The position numbers were made by a program, and so were the translations under genes. Shown here one piece after another: positions 34,529-46,942 of a DNA stretch of 64,000 bases. Numbering within the stretch: the first letter of the stretch is position 1; each line of letters starts with the position of its first letter. The notes under the pieces were generated by a model, which did not search any database, was not told the DNA's origin, and was given only the letters and a program-made list of their open reading frames with translations. The DNA comes from Carallia brachiata (lineage: Eukaryota; Streptophyta; Magnoliopsida; Malpighiales; Rhizophoraceae): assembly GCA_021464245.1 (NCBI GenBank), contig JADCRB010000029.1:936712-1000711 (forward strand), written 5' to 3'.

Positions 34529-36340
34529 ATGGATATTGGTCATGAAGGCAATGAGGATGGGCCAGACAAAACGTCTGGCTATTGTCTTTTAGAAAGCCTT
34601 TGGACTGAAAATCCGTTTAATGCTCGAGCCCTACTCACCACCATGAAGTCAGCCTGAAAACCAAAGAAATCTATGGAAGCTAAAGAACTAGATTTCAATC
34701 CCTTCAACTTTCATTTCACAAGCAAGTAATACAAGCAATATGTTCTAGACAATGCGACATAGTCTTTCGACAAACAGGTCTTAATCCTTAAAGAAATTTT
34801 GGGTAATGAACAACCTTTTAAACTGTATTTGTTCTCTATTCTACCTTAAATAAGAGCTTATGATCTGCCATTAAATGCAATGACCAAGCACACAATCGTT
34901 GGTTTGGGCAAATGGATTGGAACTTTTGTAGAGGTTGACAACGACAGTCTTGGCAGTTGGGGTAGATATCTGTGTTTTCACGCCTCCTTTGATGTTAGGA
35001 ACCCGTTTTTATGCAGCACAAACATCAAGCAAAAATCAGGCAAAACAGTTTGGATTGATTATAAATATGAGAGATTGCCTAATTTCTGTTACTTTTGTGG
35101 TTGTCTAGGTCATTTGCAAAAAGGTTATAATATGTTAGTAGAAAACTCTAATGATGGTAATTCTTCTTTGGCTCTCTATCTGAGTTATAATGATTTTTTG
35201 AGAGCATCTCTAATTAAGTGGGCTCACATTCATTTTGAACTGGAGTCTTATTGGAGGGGAGTGTGGTTCACTGGCTCTTCCTTAAGTTAGGGTGCAAAAG
35301 GGTCCTTTTAGTCAGAGTTATAAGCGTAGCCAAGACATGCTACATTGGCGATAGCTGACTAAAAAAAATTTCAGGATCCTATTCAAATTTAAAATTCAAA
35401 TAAGGGGGTTGCGAAAACTATGCAATGCAGGTTGATCTCCTAAAAATTCACGGTCATGCCCGAGATTTTTGTAGTACCAAATAATTCAAATTTGTCTCAA
35501 ATGAAGATCTTATCTTCTAATGTGGAGTTATCAATTCTATCTTTGGGTGCTGCAAATCCAAAGCCAATTAAATAACCTCCAAATATAGCCACGTCAGTTA
35601 TCAAGAATTCTTTTGGCAGTTTGCCCCAGAAGGATTTCAACACAAGTAAAACTCAAATGGGGGCCCACCAAGAATCTCATTCCTTTCATGCTATGTATAC
35701 GGTGCCCAATAATAATATTGCAGATGATTCCTCAAAGTTTTATTCTCCAATTCGAGCTGTGTCAGATGGGCCCACACAATCTTCCTCACCAGCCTCTAAA
35801 ACTAGAAAGCCCATACGAAAATTTGGCCCATACAAAAAATCACGTGTGAAGGAAGACACTTGTTAGACTCGACAGAAAGGCGTTTCTAAGACTGAAAAAT
35901 ATGCAGCTTTGCTAGGCAAAAGAACTTCTTCTACTCCTGAACCTGATAACCTACAGGGACCTTTTCTATTACTACAAACAAGATGAGCCAATTCTGATCT
36001 AAAAAAAAAAAAAAGAGCCAACTCTATTACAACATCTTTCTCTATTCAGATTGGCAAAGGCTACGGTGCAACCTTGCCGGAAGCCATGAATCTTTTAAGT
36101 TGGAACTACTAGGGGCTTGGGAACCCACGTGCAATTAGTAGAATAAAAAAAATTAATTTAGCTTCAAGTTCCCACTCTTGTCTTCCATATGGAAACAAGA
36201 TTAAAATCAAATGAAATGGATTTCCTTCAATAGAAACTACATTTTGAAAATAGTTTTTTTGTTGATTGTGTAGGCATAAGTCGTAGCTGCAGTGGGGGGT
36301 TTGGTTTGTTCTGGAGGAACATTATTAATGTCTCTTTACA
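34529..36340 (+). pseudogene. L1-type LINE remnant: ORF1 and start of ORF2
   Basis: ORF1 starts at ATG 34529 (MDIGHEGNEDG) with a DUF4283-like region ending near NAMTKHTIVGLGKWIGTF, then a CCHC-type zinc knuckle CYFCGCLGHLQKGY (about 35087-35128), in which the last Cys is replaced by Tyr. Several in-frame stops interrupt it (for example near 34655 and 34727). ORF2 begins near 36088 with LSWNY, a stop, then GLGNPRAISRIKK, the plant L1 endonuclease start (usually LSWNCRGLGNPRA), and fades at about 36340. The reverse transcriptase part is absent, so the 3' half is missing, the opposite of the usual 5' truncation. The remnant lies in the loop between two inverted arms. Confidence 0.8.
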
Positions 36341-37031
36341 CAACAAAAGCCTCTAAGATGACTAGAGAGGAAAGCTCATATTGCCAATGAGAAGAAAAAC
36401 TTACCATCTAACAAGAGAAAAGGCTCTCACGAAACAAAGGCCACGGAGAGGAAGAAAGTTTCAGATGTTATCATATCTCTAGCTCTAGGGTTGGCAATGG
36501 TTCCTGCCTAGGCAGAGACCCACCTCAGCCTACCTTGACCCACCCTATCTCTGACTAGGGATTGGGGATCCCTGCTCCGATCTTCAAAATTTTATTTAGG
36601 GATGAAGATGGGGTTAGTATTTAGCATTTCTACCTAGATCGCAGCCTCAAATTTTTAAATTATTATTTTATCCTTTACATAATATTTTTTATTGAAGGCC
36701 AATTAAGTAAATTAACAAATTATAACCCTATTTTTGTACCCGCCCACTGCAACCTTTCATGTTCCTTGTGAAATTCTCTATAGCCAACATTTTGTCGCAC
36801 GAAAACCTATTTCTCTAAGTATGTCGCCTTTAACTCTATCACCATTCCATAAAGTGCCTCCATTTTTGTTACTCTAAGAATATCTAGCTCAAAATGGAGC
36901 AATCCCTTCTAATGTAAGTTATTTTTTTCTTTGTTTCTTTTTTCTCTAATTGAATATTTAATTACTTTAATTTTTATCATCTATTTTCTTCACATCAACT
37001 GTTATTTTATAGAAAAAAAATCCAAATGTAG
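36339..37031 (-). repeat. Right arm of a large inverted repeat
   Basis: Reverse-complement partner of 33745-34463. It contains AGGGTTGGCAATGGTTCC at about 36485, an hAT-end-like word. It continues into the hAT transposase remnant downstream, so the arm may be the 5' part of that hAT element plus some flanking sequence. Confidence 0.68.
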
Positions 37032-37539
37032 TGATTTTTTTTTTCTCTTTTATCTTTTGTTTTGCTCTTGCCATTGTGGGTCCAAGAAAAAAAAATACTT
37101 TTTCTCAAATTTTATATTCTATAAGATTGTTTCCACATAAAAGATAAACTTTTTTGCTCAAAGAAATATAATCACGTGACGAGAGTAAAATTATGTTAGG
37201 AACTACAATCTGTAACATGCAATATTGCATGGTATGGCAACGTGACGAAAAGAACTATGTTGCATGGCATTTTATAACTTTAGAAACTGCAATCTATAAC
37301 ATGTACAATACTTTCATACTAGAGTAAAATTATGTTAGGAGGCCTTGAGATACATTTTTTTTTTGATATTGTTATAAGATTTTCACATTAGATTTTGTTC
37401 CATGTATTTGCCTAAAAATATCTTGTTTGTTGGGTTTAATCTCACTCTGTTTTTTGTTTAAATAGGTCAACTGTATCAAATCCAACAAATGACCCTTCTA
37501 CAACTTAAGAAATAGTCCAAGAAACACTTCCTCAAATAC

Positions 37540-39510
37540 AAGATGCTTCCAATGCAAAACAATCATTGGAAAATGAGCTTGAGACATGTGCACCGCAAAC
37601 TAAATCTAGACTTAGAAGTGTTGCCTGACAGTATTTTAAGAGGCTACAAGTTGATGGACAAGATAAGACAAAGTTGTGACAAATTGTTTAGAGGAAGTAC
37701 ACGTAACGGACAAGACATTTATTGGATCACTCGAAATCATGTCCAAAACGACAAAATATTGATCCAAATCAAAGGGTTTTGGTTCCTAGTTAACTAACAA
37801 GCAATGAATAGAAGCTTTCTACTTAAACTTTTGATCAAAATACTAGCAGAAAAGAGCTTGCAAAGGCTATCATTCTCCTTAAATATCTTCTATCTATCAT
37901 GAAACATGTTGGGTTTAAAAGGTTTGCAACTTCATTACAGCCTATATTTTCTATGTCTTCTAGAAATATAATAAAGAGCGATATTATCAAAATTTATGAA
38001 ATTGAAAGAGAGAAGACACAAAAGTTGCTTTTCAACAATGAAAGTATAGTTGTTATAACTTTAGATGTGGACATCTAGTAACCAATAGAGAGGATTTATG
38101 GCTATCATAGCCCATGTCATTGATAGTTCTTAAGTGGTACAAAATCGTATATCAAAGTATATTTCTTTACTTCATGATTTATTTACTGTTATGATTTGTA
38201 ATTTACAGTTAAATTTTTTGATCAAGATTGAATTTTTTTTTTCTAAGTTTGTCTATGTGTCATGTCCACACACTAGTTCTTGATTACTTTTTGGGTTGGA
38301 ATTTGGATCACAAGTTGTTCACAGTTACTTTGGATAATTGCTTAACAAATAATGTCATGATTGAGAGCATAAGGAGTAAATTGGAAGAGGATAATCTGTT
38401 ATGTGGTGGTAAATTTTTGCATGTGCGATGTTGCACACATATTCTAAACCTGATTGTTAATGAAGGTTTAGATGTCATTAAAGTTAGCATTGAAAATATT
38501 TGTGAAAGTGTAATTTTTTGGACTACTACACCTAAAAGGGTAGAGAGATTTGAGGAAATAGACAAGCAAATGAAGGTTCTGACCATCAAAAGCTTATGTC
38601 TTAATTATTCAACAAGGTGGAATTCTATTTTTTTGATGCTTGAAATTCCAATGATTTATAAAGATATTTTTTCTCGCTTGAAGAGGATGAGAGAACCTCA
38701 TTATTCTGACTGCCCGAGTGAGGAACAATGAACTTTTGCTAAAGAAGGATCTGGGAGGTTACAATTATTCCATAGCATCACAAAACTGTTTTTTGGGACA
38801 AATTACCAGACCGCGAACTTGTATTTTCCAAAAATTTGTGAGATCAAATTGCCTTTGATGGAATGGGTCACTTCTCCAATATAAGTGATAAGTTCAATAG
38901 CTGTAAGTATGCTGGAGAAATTTAAGAAATATTGGAGTGTGATTCATGCCATTATGGGGATTGTTATGGTTTTCGATCCTAGATATAAAATATTTTTAAT
39001 TGAGTTTATTTTGGAGAGTTATTTGGTGAAGAGAGTGATTCCCAAGTGGCTAAGATTCACCAACTTTGTTATAATTTGATATGTGATTACCAAGCGCAAA
39101 ATACACAGTCAAATGATATTGCAAGTCAAACAGATTTAGTGGGTTCTAGTAGTGTTAATAATGTTGCTTCCACAACTATTTTTGATGTGTATTTGAGGAA
39201 GAAAAAAAGGGCAAAAACTATGTTAGTAAAAACAGAGTTAGATTACTATTTGTAGAAGAGGATGAAGTGCCATACTCCAATTATTTTGATGTTTTAAACT
39301 GGTGGAAGCTGTATGGATTGAAGTTTCCAATATTGCAAGTAATTGCTCGAGATATATTTGCTATACTTGTATCTACGGTGGCTTTTGAGTCGACATTTAG
39401 TACAAGGGGAAGGATCATAAGTCGCCATCGCAGTAGGCTCCATCCAGACATCGTGAAAGCACTTATGTGTAGTCGAAATTGGTCGTGGGATGTTGAAAAT
39501 AGAGATTAGT
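37540..39510 (+). pseudogene. hAT superfamily transposase pseudogene
   Basis: Scattered plus-strand blocks follow the order of plant hAT (RICESLEEPER-like) transposases. Near 37905 is GFKRFATSLQPIFSMSSRNI; from 38300, FTVTLDNCLTNN, RCCTHILNLIVNEGL and YSTRWNSIFLMLE; from 38885, a MLEKFKKYW...VFDPRYK block. The C-terminal dimerisation region at 39267-39509 has WWKLYGLKFPIL, ARDIFAI, STVAFESTFSTRGRIIS and HRSRLHPDIVKALMCSRNW. Stops and frame changes separate the blocks, and no intact BED zinc finger was found. Not functional as it stands. Confidence 0.85.
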
Positions 39511-39519
39511 AATTGAATT

Positions 39520-41092
39520 CAATCTTCATATATTATTTTATATCTATTTTTTAAATTTTAAGGATTGTCTTTTATTGTTATTAAGCTGGTATGATAGGAG
39601 CTGTAAAAGAATTGGCAGAATGTGTTCTACATGAAGATCTAGGCTCAGATGATTCAGGTATTATCAATTATCTATTTAGCTCAATATATTGAAATGTTTG
39701 TAAAATTAAGTTTGAGTTAATTTCCATTTTTGTAGGTTCTACAAACGAAGCTTGAGTTATTTGATTTGAAAGGGGTATGTGTTTTAACTTGTTCAACTAA
39801 GCTAAAGTTGAATGTCTTTTGGTTATGGCTTTCCCCTCAAAGACAACCGCAAAAAAAATAAAAAGACTTTCAAATAGTAAATTTTCCTTTTGTGCTTGAA
39901 TTTGCGATTGATTTGCTATTTTGAAATTTAAGAATTTATGTTGAGAATTACTATTTTTTACTAGTTTGATGGGAGTGGGGTGGGAACAGTGATCCTCAAT
40001 CATAATTGGAGATAGAAATGAGATTGAAATCCCCTTCCTCATTGGGGATGAGGACTATCTATGAAATGAGGATGAGGATTGGGATAACACTCCCTACTCT
40101 ATGCCCCTGTGTTTTTTTTTTCCCATCTCTCCATGTGGCGGGGTTTAGTTGAAGTCATAGCAAAGAATTAAAAAAAAAAACGCACAAGACCAAAAAAATT
40201 TATGTAGATATGTTTAGTACTAAATATGGAAGACATGTGATTAATTAAATAGTTTATCTTTTTTTTTAAAAATTAATATAAATTTTACGATTTAATAATT
40301 CAAATTTTGTATATTGACTTTGTGTGTGTATATATATATATTTCTCTCTCTCTCTCTCTCTCCCCAAAAAAATGGTCTTGTAATGTAGGAAAATTTTTAT
40401 ACTTAGGGGATACACCCACAACAAAATAATCAAAATTTTTTTCATTGGTTAATGTGCTAATATATAAATAATAAATATAATAGTCTAATTTATTCTAGTT
40501 TGTTAAATGAATAATATATATTAAATTAAATGATTTTATTATATTCAATTTTATTATATTCTCATATATAAGTATCAAAAAAATTAAAATAATAAAACAA
40601 AATTTATAATATTAAAATAAAATTTTAGTAAATTTCAATATTAATTAATATAATTGAAATCTACACAACAAGTATAACGCTTTCCAATTTCATAAGAATA
40701 AAGATATAAATTACGAAAATTGTTCTATAAAATTTCACAAAATTTTTTTAAATTTTTAAATAATACTACGTTCACCCAAAATTTAATTTTAAAAATAAAA
40801 ATAAAATTATAAAAAAAATTTACCACAATATTAAAAAATTAATTCATAAAAAATTACGAGAAATAATGCCGGTACTCATTTCGTAATTCTCATACCTCTT
40901 CGCTCCACGCAGAGGACACGCATAACAATAAATAATTGTCATCAAAACAACTCTTTCTTTCTTTCTGTCTCTCTCTCTCTCTCACGCTCTCTCTTTCTCT
41001 CTCTTTGGGTTGGGTCTGTATTGCGGATAGGTCGGCGAAGGAGAAGAAGAGGAAACTTTTTTTTTTTATCGGAAAAACAGAAGAAAACAAAA
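39520..41092. other. hAT 3' flank, AT-rich spacer and NFU4 leader
   Basis: About 39960-40110 has GGGATGAGGA-like repeated words that may be the subterminal part of the hAT element; its end was not fixed. Then comes very AT-rich sequence with a CT microsatellite at 40345-40362. A CT-rich tract at about 40950-41006 lies in the likely 5' untranslated leader of NFU4 (a plant Y-patch-like feature). Confidence 0.5.
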
Positions 41093-43861
41093 ATGAAAGG
41101 CTTTGGGTACGGGAGATTGATGGGGCGAGCTCTCTCACGCCAAAGTCACGGAGAAATTGGAGCAACAACAACAACAACAACAAATATCACGACGGCTTGC
41201 ACTGCCTCCTGTCCTTTGATTCCTCGCCGCTTTCTCCACGTTCCCGCGCGGCGTTGCTTCCGACGCCGCGGCGGAAACTCTGTTCCGCTCTCTCATTTCG
41301 ACTACTCGAGGTCTTCTCTGGGCCCCGATAGCTTTATCCATTTCCCCGCAGGTTCCTATTTCCTTCTGAAATTTTGCAAGTGGAATCTTTCTTTTCTGTT
41401 GGTTCAATTAAGATGGGATACTTTGAATTTTGAATGATCTTGAAATGTATGGGATGGAGCTTTTTTTTTTTTTTTTTAATTTTGTATGCAAAAATTCATG
41501 TTGCTTATTATTAGCTTGGGATATGATTTTTTGTTATGCATCCATAAAAAGTTGAGTTTTTTTTTTTTTTTTTGGATAATGGTGGTGCGGGATTGCACAG
41601 GCCAGAGAAGGACTATGTTTATTGAAACGCATGCTACACCCAATCCATCATCCCTCATGTTCTATCCTGGCAAGCCGGTGATGGAAACTGGGAGTTCGGA
41701 TTTCCCTAATGTTCGTGCAGCCATGAATTCTCCATTGGCTTATGCTCTTTTCGGCATTCACGGTTAGCTTTGCATTATTTAGCTTTTTCTTATCGTCGAT
41801 TAGTGCTCTTTTCTGGTTACTTTGGCCTGTTAAATTTGTCTGTGGCCTTGGGGATGTCTACTCTGAGCACATGTCAACGTTCACACTTTTTATGTTTTAT
41901 CTGGTTCTTGAAGAATGTCTGCGTAAATTGAGAAGTTTGGTTTTTTTTTTTTTTAAATCTTTTCCACAGGCATTACTCGAGTCTTTTACGGATCAGATTT
42001 TGTCACTGTAACAAAGGCAGATGAGGCTTCTTGGGATGTCCTAAAGCCCTCAATATTCGCAGCAATCATGGATTTTTATTCCTCTGGAAAGCCATTGTTT
42101 CTGGACTCACAAGCTGAAGCAGCCAAGGACACAGCTATTCAAGAGGCACGCATGGTTTTGTTATTCAATTAATTGACTTAAAAAAGCTCATTTGTAACAT
42201 GGAGATTGATTAGGGCTAATTTTTTCCATGTTTTTTGAACATATTTTTATGCAGTGCTTGTTAGCAAACTATAAGAATGTGCATAACTCCAGGTTTTCTT
42301 TGGTATTGACTGCTTTGGTAAATGGGTTGGGTGGGCTTGATTAAATTCTTCGTTTAGACCCGTCCCAACCCTTCTATCAACCACAAAGGATAAATCAAGG
42401 GGGAAAAAAAAAACAAAGAAGTAAACCGTGGAAGAATAGTTGCTTTTTGAAGTTATCTGGTTTGTAAAGTTCTCTCCAGTTGGGAGGATTGGGGAATTAA
42501 AAGCTCATCATTCTTGAGATCTCAAACTATACTGTCCATAGTGATGCTAAAGCTTTGCGAGATGTCATGCAACTTGATTTTTTTTGTCCTAAAGTTCACT
42601 GTTAGTTGTGCTCATGGAAGTTTATCTTATTTGAGATTTTCTTACTTCAGTTTATAGGGATTTTGGGTATCTTACTTGAGTTACGTACTGTTATTTTTCT
42701 GGCTTTCTGCATGCCTCTTCCCCTTGCTGCTTCTGTCTTCTCAATCTCTCCAAATTTTCCTCTAGATTTCCCCCTTTTATTGTTTTTTTAATCTTCCTTA
42801 TTTTCCTCTAATTTCTATTCTCCCCTGCATCAGATAGCCTTTTTAAATGTGAAGTTGTTATGCTTGCTCTACAGGATGACTCAGAAACGGTTGCAATGAT
42901 TAAGGAACTTCTCGAGACTCGCATTCGACCAACAGTACAAGAAGATGGTGGAGATATTGAGTATCGGGGATTTGATCTGTGGGCCCACATTCCTTATTTG
43001 ATTGATTAGTTTGTTATGCATAGAATTGTGATCAATTTTCTTGTTGGCTACTGATTGGAGCCTGTATGCTTTCTTCAGAGAAACTGGTGTGGTCAAATTA
43101 AAAATGCAAGGATCATGTAGTGGCTGTCCAAGCTCATCGGTGACTTTGAAATCAGGAATTCAAAATATGTTGATGCATTATGTACCTGAGGTAACAAGTG
43201 GCAAACATTTTAAATTTCTAAATTTTTTTATTGTTACAGTTGCAGTTTTGACACCTTGTAGCTTTATGTTAAAGTTTAGGACTTGGCATATGGGTGACAC
43301 ACTGCTTTCTATGTTTTTACTTTCCATGGAGCAAAATGGTATTGAATGTCATTAATGTAGTCTGTGCATGTCTTTGTTTTAGATCCTACTGTGAATGTGT
43401 GGAATTTGTTTAGGTAGCATTGGAACATGGCTGCAGTAACATTTGGAAAGTAATGGAAAGGGCCAGCTCTGATGAAGAGTTGTTTCTCAAACTATATAAA
43501 AGCATATTTGTTGTTTCCCAAATGAGGAAGGTTGACAAATGGGTTAACCAACTGATGATTAGGCATATATGGTTCTTAGCCAGATTAGGCAAAGGCTATC
43601 CAAAGGCCGCAAAATTGTTTGGGAAGAAGTGATTGTGCTTAAAAGAATTCGATGGCCTTGTATTGCTCTGATAAGGAAAAAAATTAATTCAGCTGTTAAG
43701 GGGGGCAGTCTAGTGGTACATTTAGGCATTTGCATATAAGGGTTTGAATGGTATCCTCAAAACTTCTCTTCAATATCTGAATTTGCCTGCATATGCAGGT
43801 GACTGGTGTGGAGCAAGAATTAGACGATGAAGTTCAGGAGCCTGCCAGATTTCATTGTTGA
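41093..43861 (+). CDS. NFU4: NifU-like Fe-S cluster scaffold, mitochondrial NFU4/5 type
   Basis: Late-acting iron-sulfur cluster carrier or scaffold of mitochondria. Exons: 41093-41351, 41601-41762, 41970-42145, 42875-42978, 43079-43190, 43799-43861; 876 nt, 291 aa. The N-terminal part is R/S-rich ([15 protein letters not shown]), as in a mitochondrial presequence. The Nfu N domain starts at about residue 92 ([19 protein letters not shown]) and the NFU domain contains [17 protein letters not shown], with the cluster-binding C247-x2-C250. Exon 3 ends CAAGAG followed by GC, not GT; this keeps AIQE joined to DDSETVAM as in homologues. A GT donor 9 nt downstream would add three residues in frame. 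The ATG at 41093 is the first in frame after a CT-rich leader. Intron 5 has a SINE-like remnant. Confidence 0.93.
43688..43770 (+). mobile_element. SINE-like remnant in NFU4 intron 5
   Basis: An A-box-like GGCAGTCTAGTGGTAC followed by a B-box-like AGGGTTTGAATGGTATCC, at tRNA-like spacing, immediately before the acceptor of the last exon. Ends and target duplication are not resolved. Confidence 0.35.
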
Positions 43862-45060
43862 GCTTTCTACCGTTTCTGTGGCGTGGCATATTTCGGTATG
43901 TGCCTTCCTGCATTGCAGCAAATAATGGCTGTGGGCCACTTACTGGTGTGCTTGGTCTGTGTGTGCCGTATTTTCCTGTAAGCTTAATGCAATCTTGCAA
44001 GTATGTGCAAAAGAGCTGTATGAACAACTTGTCAAAAGATGGCTGGCATTTGGTTCCCGCCGTTGTTCAATTACTCCTCTAATTTTCTTTGTCTTGGTGT
44101 ATATATATATATAATTGCTTCATGTTCTTATTTTTTTTTTAAAGAATAATATGTGTTACAGTACCGTGTCCTGTTGTTTTTCTGTCACCGAATCCGTGAA
44201 AGAAAAGCAAAGGAAAATTGTTTATGGAAAGAATCACTTTTAGGCTAATTAAAGAAAGTGCGCCAACCCACCGGAGGTGGTAATCTAGTAGTATTTTGGT
44301 GTATATCTTTTAACATTAGTCCGGGTTTGAGTCCCCGTGTTAGCATTTCCTTCTCCTTCTGAATTAAAAAGAGACTTATGTGTGAGTACAGTAATAAGTT
44401 TTAAACCTATTAACACTATGGTCAGTTTTAGAAAAGACTTGTTTCAGACCCAACAGTATTCCAGTAGGAGGTCTTTCCTGCGGGAGAAAGTTAAATAAGG
44501 ACGTCAATAGTATAAAAATTGATCTTGATTTATAAATTCAATAACCGCTATATTTTCTATAAATTTTTTTTTAGTTTAAAAAAAAAAGGAAAAGTGCGTC
44601 AAAGTTGAGCATAAAATTATTTCTTTATGAAATTGTCAAACTGCTTGAGAAAGAAGATGTATAATTATAGGGCGATGCTTAGTTCCCTATAATACTCATT
44701 TAAATAAATATTATTTTAAAATATAAAATATAAATTTCATGAGGTATGTGTTAAATAAATTTTTTTTTACTACTTATTAATAAAAAATAATCAAATTGAT
44801 AAAATATAAAATAATAAAATAAAAATTTAAAATTAAATGAATATTATTTATTTAAAATATAAATCTCATATAATATATATCAAAAAAAAAATTCAAAATT
44901 TTTTTTCTCAAAAATAAAAATTTTTATATAAAATATTAATTTAATTATATTTTATTAATAAGAAGTTATATTTTATTATTTTTTTGTAATTTTTTAATTA
45001 ATAATTAAAAAATATTTATGTGACCTCGCACCTACGACTGACCACCTACAACCAGATGGT
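43862..45060. other. NFU4 3' flank and AT-rich spacer
   Basis: The first about 250 bp should hold the NFU4 3' untranslated region. From about 44480 to 45030 the sequence is AT-rich without recognisable features. A SINE-like piece lies at 44262-44400. Confidence 0.45.
44262..44400 (+). mobile_element. tRNA-derived SINE-like remnant
   Basis: GGTGGTAATCTAGTAGT (A-box-like) is followed at tRNA-like spacing by CGGGTTTGAGTCCCCGTG, a near-consensus B box. It resembles the piece at 43688-43770 and may belong to the same family. Confidence 0.45.
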
Positions 45061-45074
45061 GGATTCAACGCACT

Positions 45075-45865
45075 AGTTTTTTTGAACAACAAGAAATAGG
45101 ATTCATTACAGAAAATAAAGGATTACATAGTTAAGACTACAAAAATCCACAACATACAGATCTCCTGCAATCCAAGCTCATCTTAGAGGCCCAAAAGATG
45201 ACACCAGAAACAAAATACATGATGGCTTGACAAAACTCAGACCCAAATTCCACATCCAACCCGCCCTATAGGCTATCAGAGAAACACCCGACTCCATAGC
45301 CTCCCCCAACCAAAGCAGGTCGGCACTGACAATCATCGGCGTGAGCATCGACATCGTCAATGCGGCACACGCCATCAAGCTACCAACAGACCACCACGTG
45401 CCACCAGACCCCAGCTCCAATAGAGCAAGGAAACAAAGGAAGCAGGTAACATGACTAATGGAATGTCGGAGCGATAGACCCCAGCACCAGACCCCAAGCC
45501 TTTGAAGGACTCTGAAAGCGCACCACAGTAGCCAACGGAACAAACAGATCAACCGCCATACTAAGGGGAAACCACCCATACATGCTATACAAGGCCCCAA
45601 CTAGCAAGCAAAAAGAGATCCTCTCCCACCCCAACACCGACCGCAGCAAACGATCGCGTGAGGGAGGGGAGAGAAGGCACCAAAACCGAAGCCCACCAAC
45701 TGGAGACGAGCGACGAACCACGGACTCAGAGAGCGAAAGCTCAGCCCAACCAGGAAAGGCCACTGAAAATCAAAGGAAACAACCAAAAACATCCACGATC
45801 GGACCAATGAAGCGTCACTAAGGACGCACAAAACGCCACTGCGGGCGCACAAAGCCGACCGGCCT
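45075..45865 (-). mobile_element. GC-rich retroposed fragment, LINE 3'-end-like
   Basis: A sharply GC-rich block in AT-rich surroundings. Its low-coordinate edge, read on the minus strand, ends TGAATCCTATTTCTTGTTGT then TCAAAAAAA, the kind of 3' end seen in plant L1 LINEs, so it looks like a 5'-truncated minus-strand retro-insertion. Overlapping open frames of 79-140 codons on both strands reflect base composition; none shows a known domain. Confidence 0.45.
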
Positions 45866-46942
45866 CATTAGTTAGAATGTAAACTTTTTTCCATAATTAT
45901 AACACTAACTTTTTAACATGAGTAGATTGATAATTTTGTAAATAACCTTTTTTTTATAATATTAAAATAAAATATATTGATTTTAAATATTTTTTAATCT
46001 TTTATTTTTATTTTATTGAAAACAAGTAACATATAAATAATTATATATATACAACTATGCTAGTTGATTATTTTTAGCTATTATTTTTTTAGTAACAAAA
46101 AAGATTCATTGCAGTATGTTAATCATCGGATCTGTAATCGTATTAGAGTAAATCTCGTTTGTTTTGTCTCATTCAACTCAATTTATAAAGGAAAAACTTA
46201 CCACTTAAATATTATTAAACCTAAATAGGCCTCCATCAAATCGATTAAATAATATTAAAGAATCTAAAATTATGAGCGGTGGACATAGTTAAACCAACTA
46301 AATTCAATGATCAAAGTCAGGAGGCGTTGTCCGTAAAACTTAAACTCATGTTAAAAATAAAATAATATATTAAATTATTATCAAACTATCACTCAAAAAA
46401 TTTTCAGCTATTACATGAGATTAGTTATTGTCCGTACATTACATTAATTATTCTAGAGCATTAAATTGTGCCAATACTATGATTATTTTCAAGAAAACCT
46501 AAGATAATTTTATAGATTTCAATCTTTAGCAGTCAATTATTGTAATAATTTCTAACTTATACAGAGGATTCATGATTTGCTAATATTATATTTAGGCACG
46601 AAAAAAATTTATTAGGTTCAATATTACTTAAATAATAAATTTATTTTTAAAAAATAATTAAATGAGACACGACAAACGAAATTACTTAGATCTTGATCCA
46701 CTTATCAGACTTGCAATTGATTTTTTTTGATAAAAAAATTCATATTGCATATAAAATAATTTCATATTAATTAACCGAGTATTAAAATGAAAATAAGGGC
46801 ACATCGAAAAAAGAAAAAAAAAATCCAGTAGCAGAGCTCCAAATCAAAAGCCCCCCATAAAGAGAAATCAAAAGCGGAACAACCGGATTACAAAGCAGGG
46901 GAGGCAGAACTTCAGCTTTTCCCTTGTCGTCAGAAAGCAGCC
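45866..46942. other. AT-rich spacer and ORRM1 promoter region
   Basis: No gene is seen. The last 100-150 bp before 46943 should contain the ORRM1 leader. No TATA box could be assigned with confidence. Confidence 0.4.

Noticed and set aside
36485..40110. Complete hAT element with defined terminal inverted repeats and 8-bp duplications
   Set aside because: A left-end-like AGGGTTGGCAATGG is visible, but no matching right end or duplication was found near 40100, so only the transposase remnant is annotated.
45178..45852. Several open frames on both strands in the GC-rich block
   Set aside because: Long frames are expected by chance at high GC; none has a recognisable domain or splice structure.
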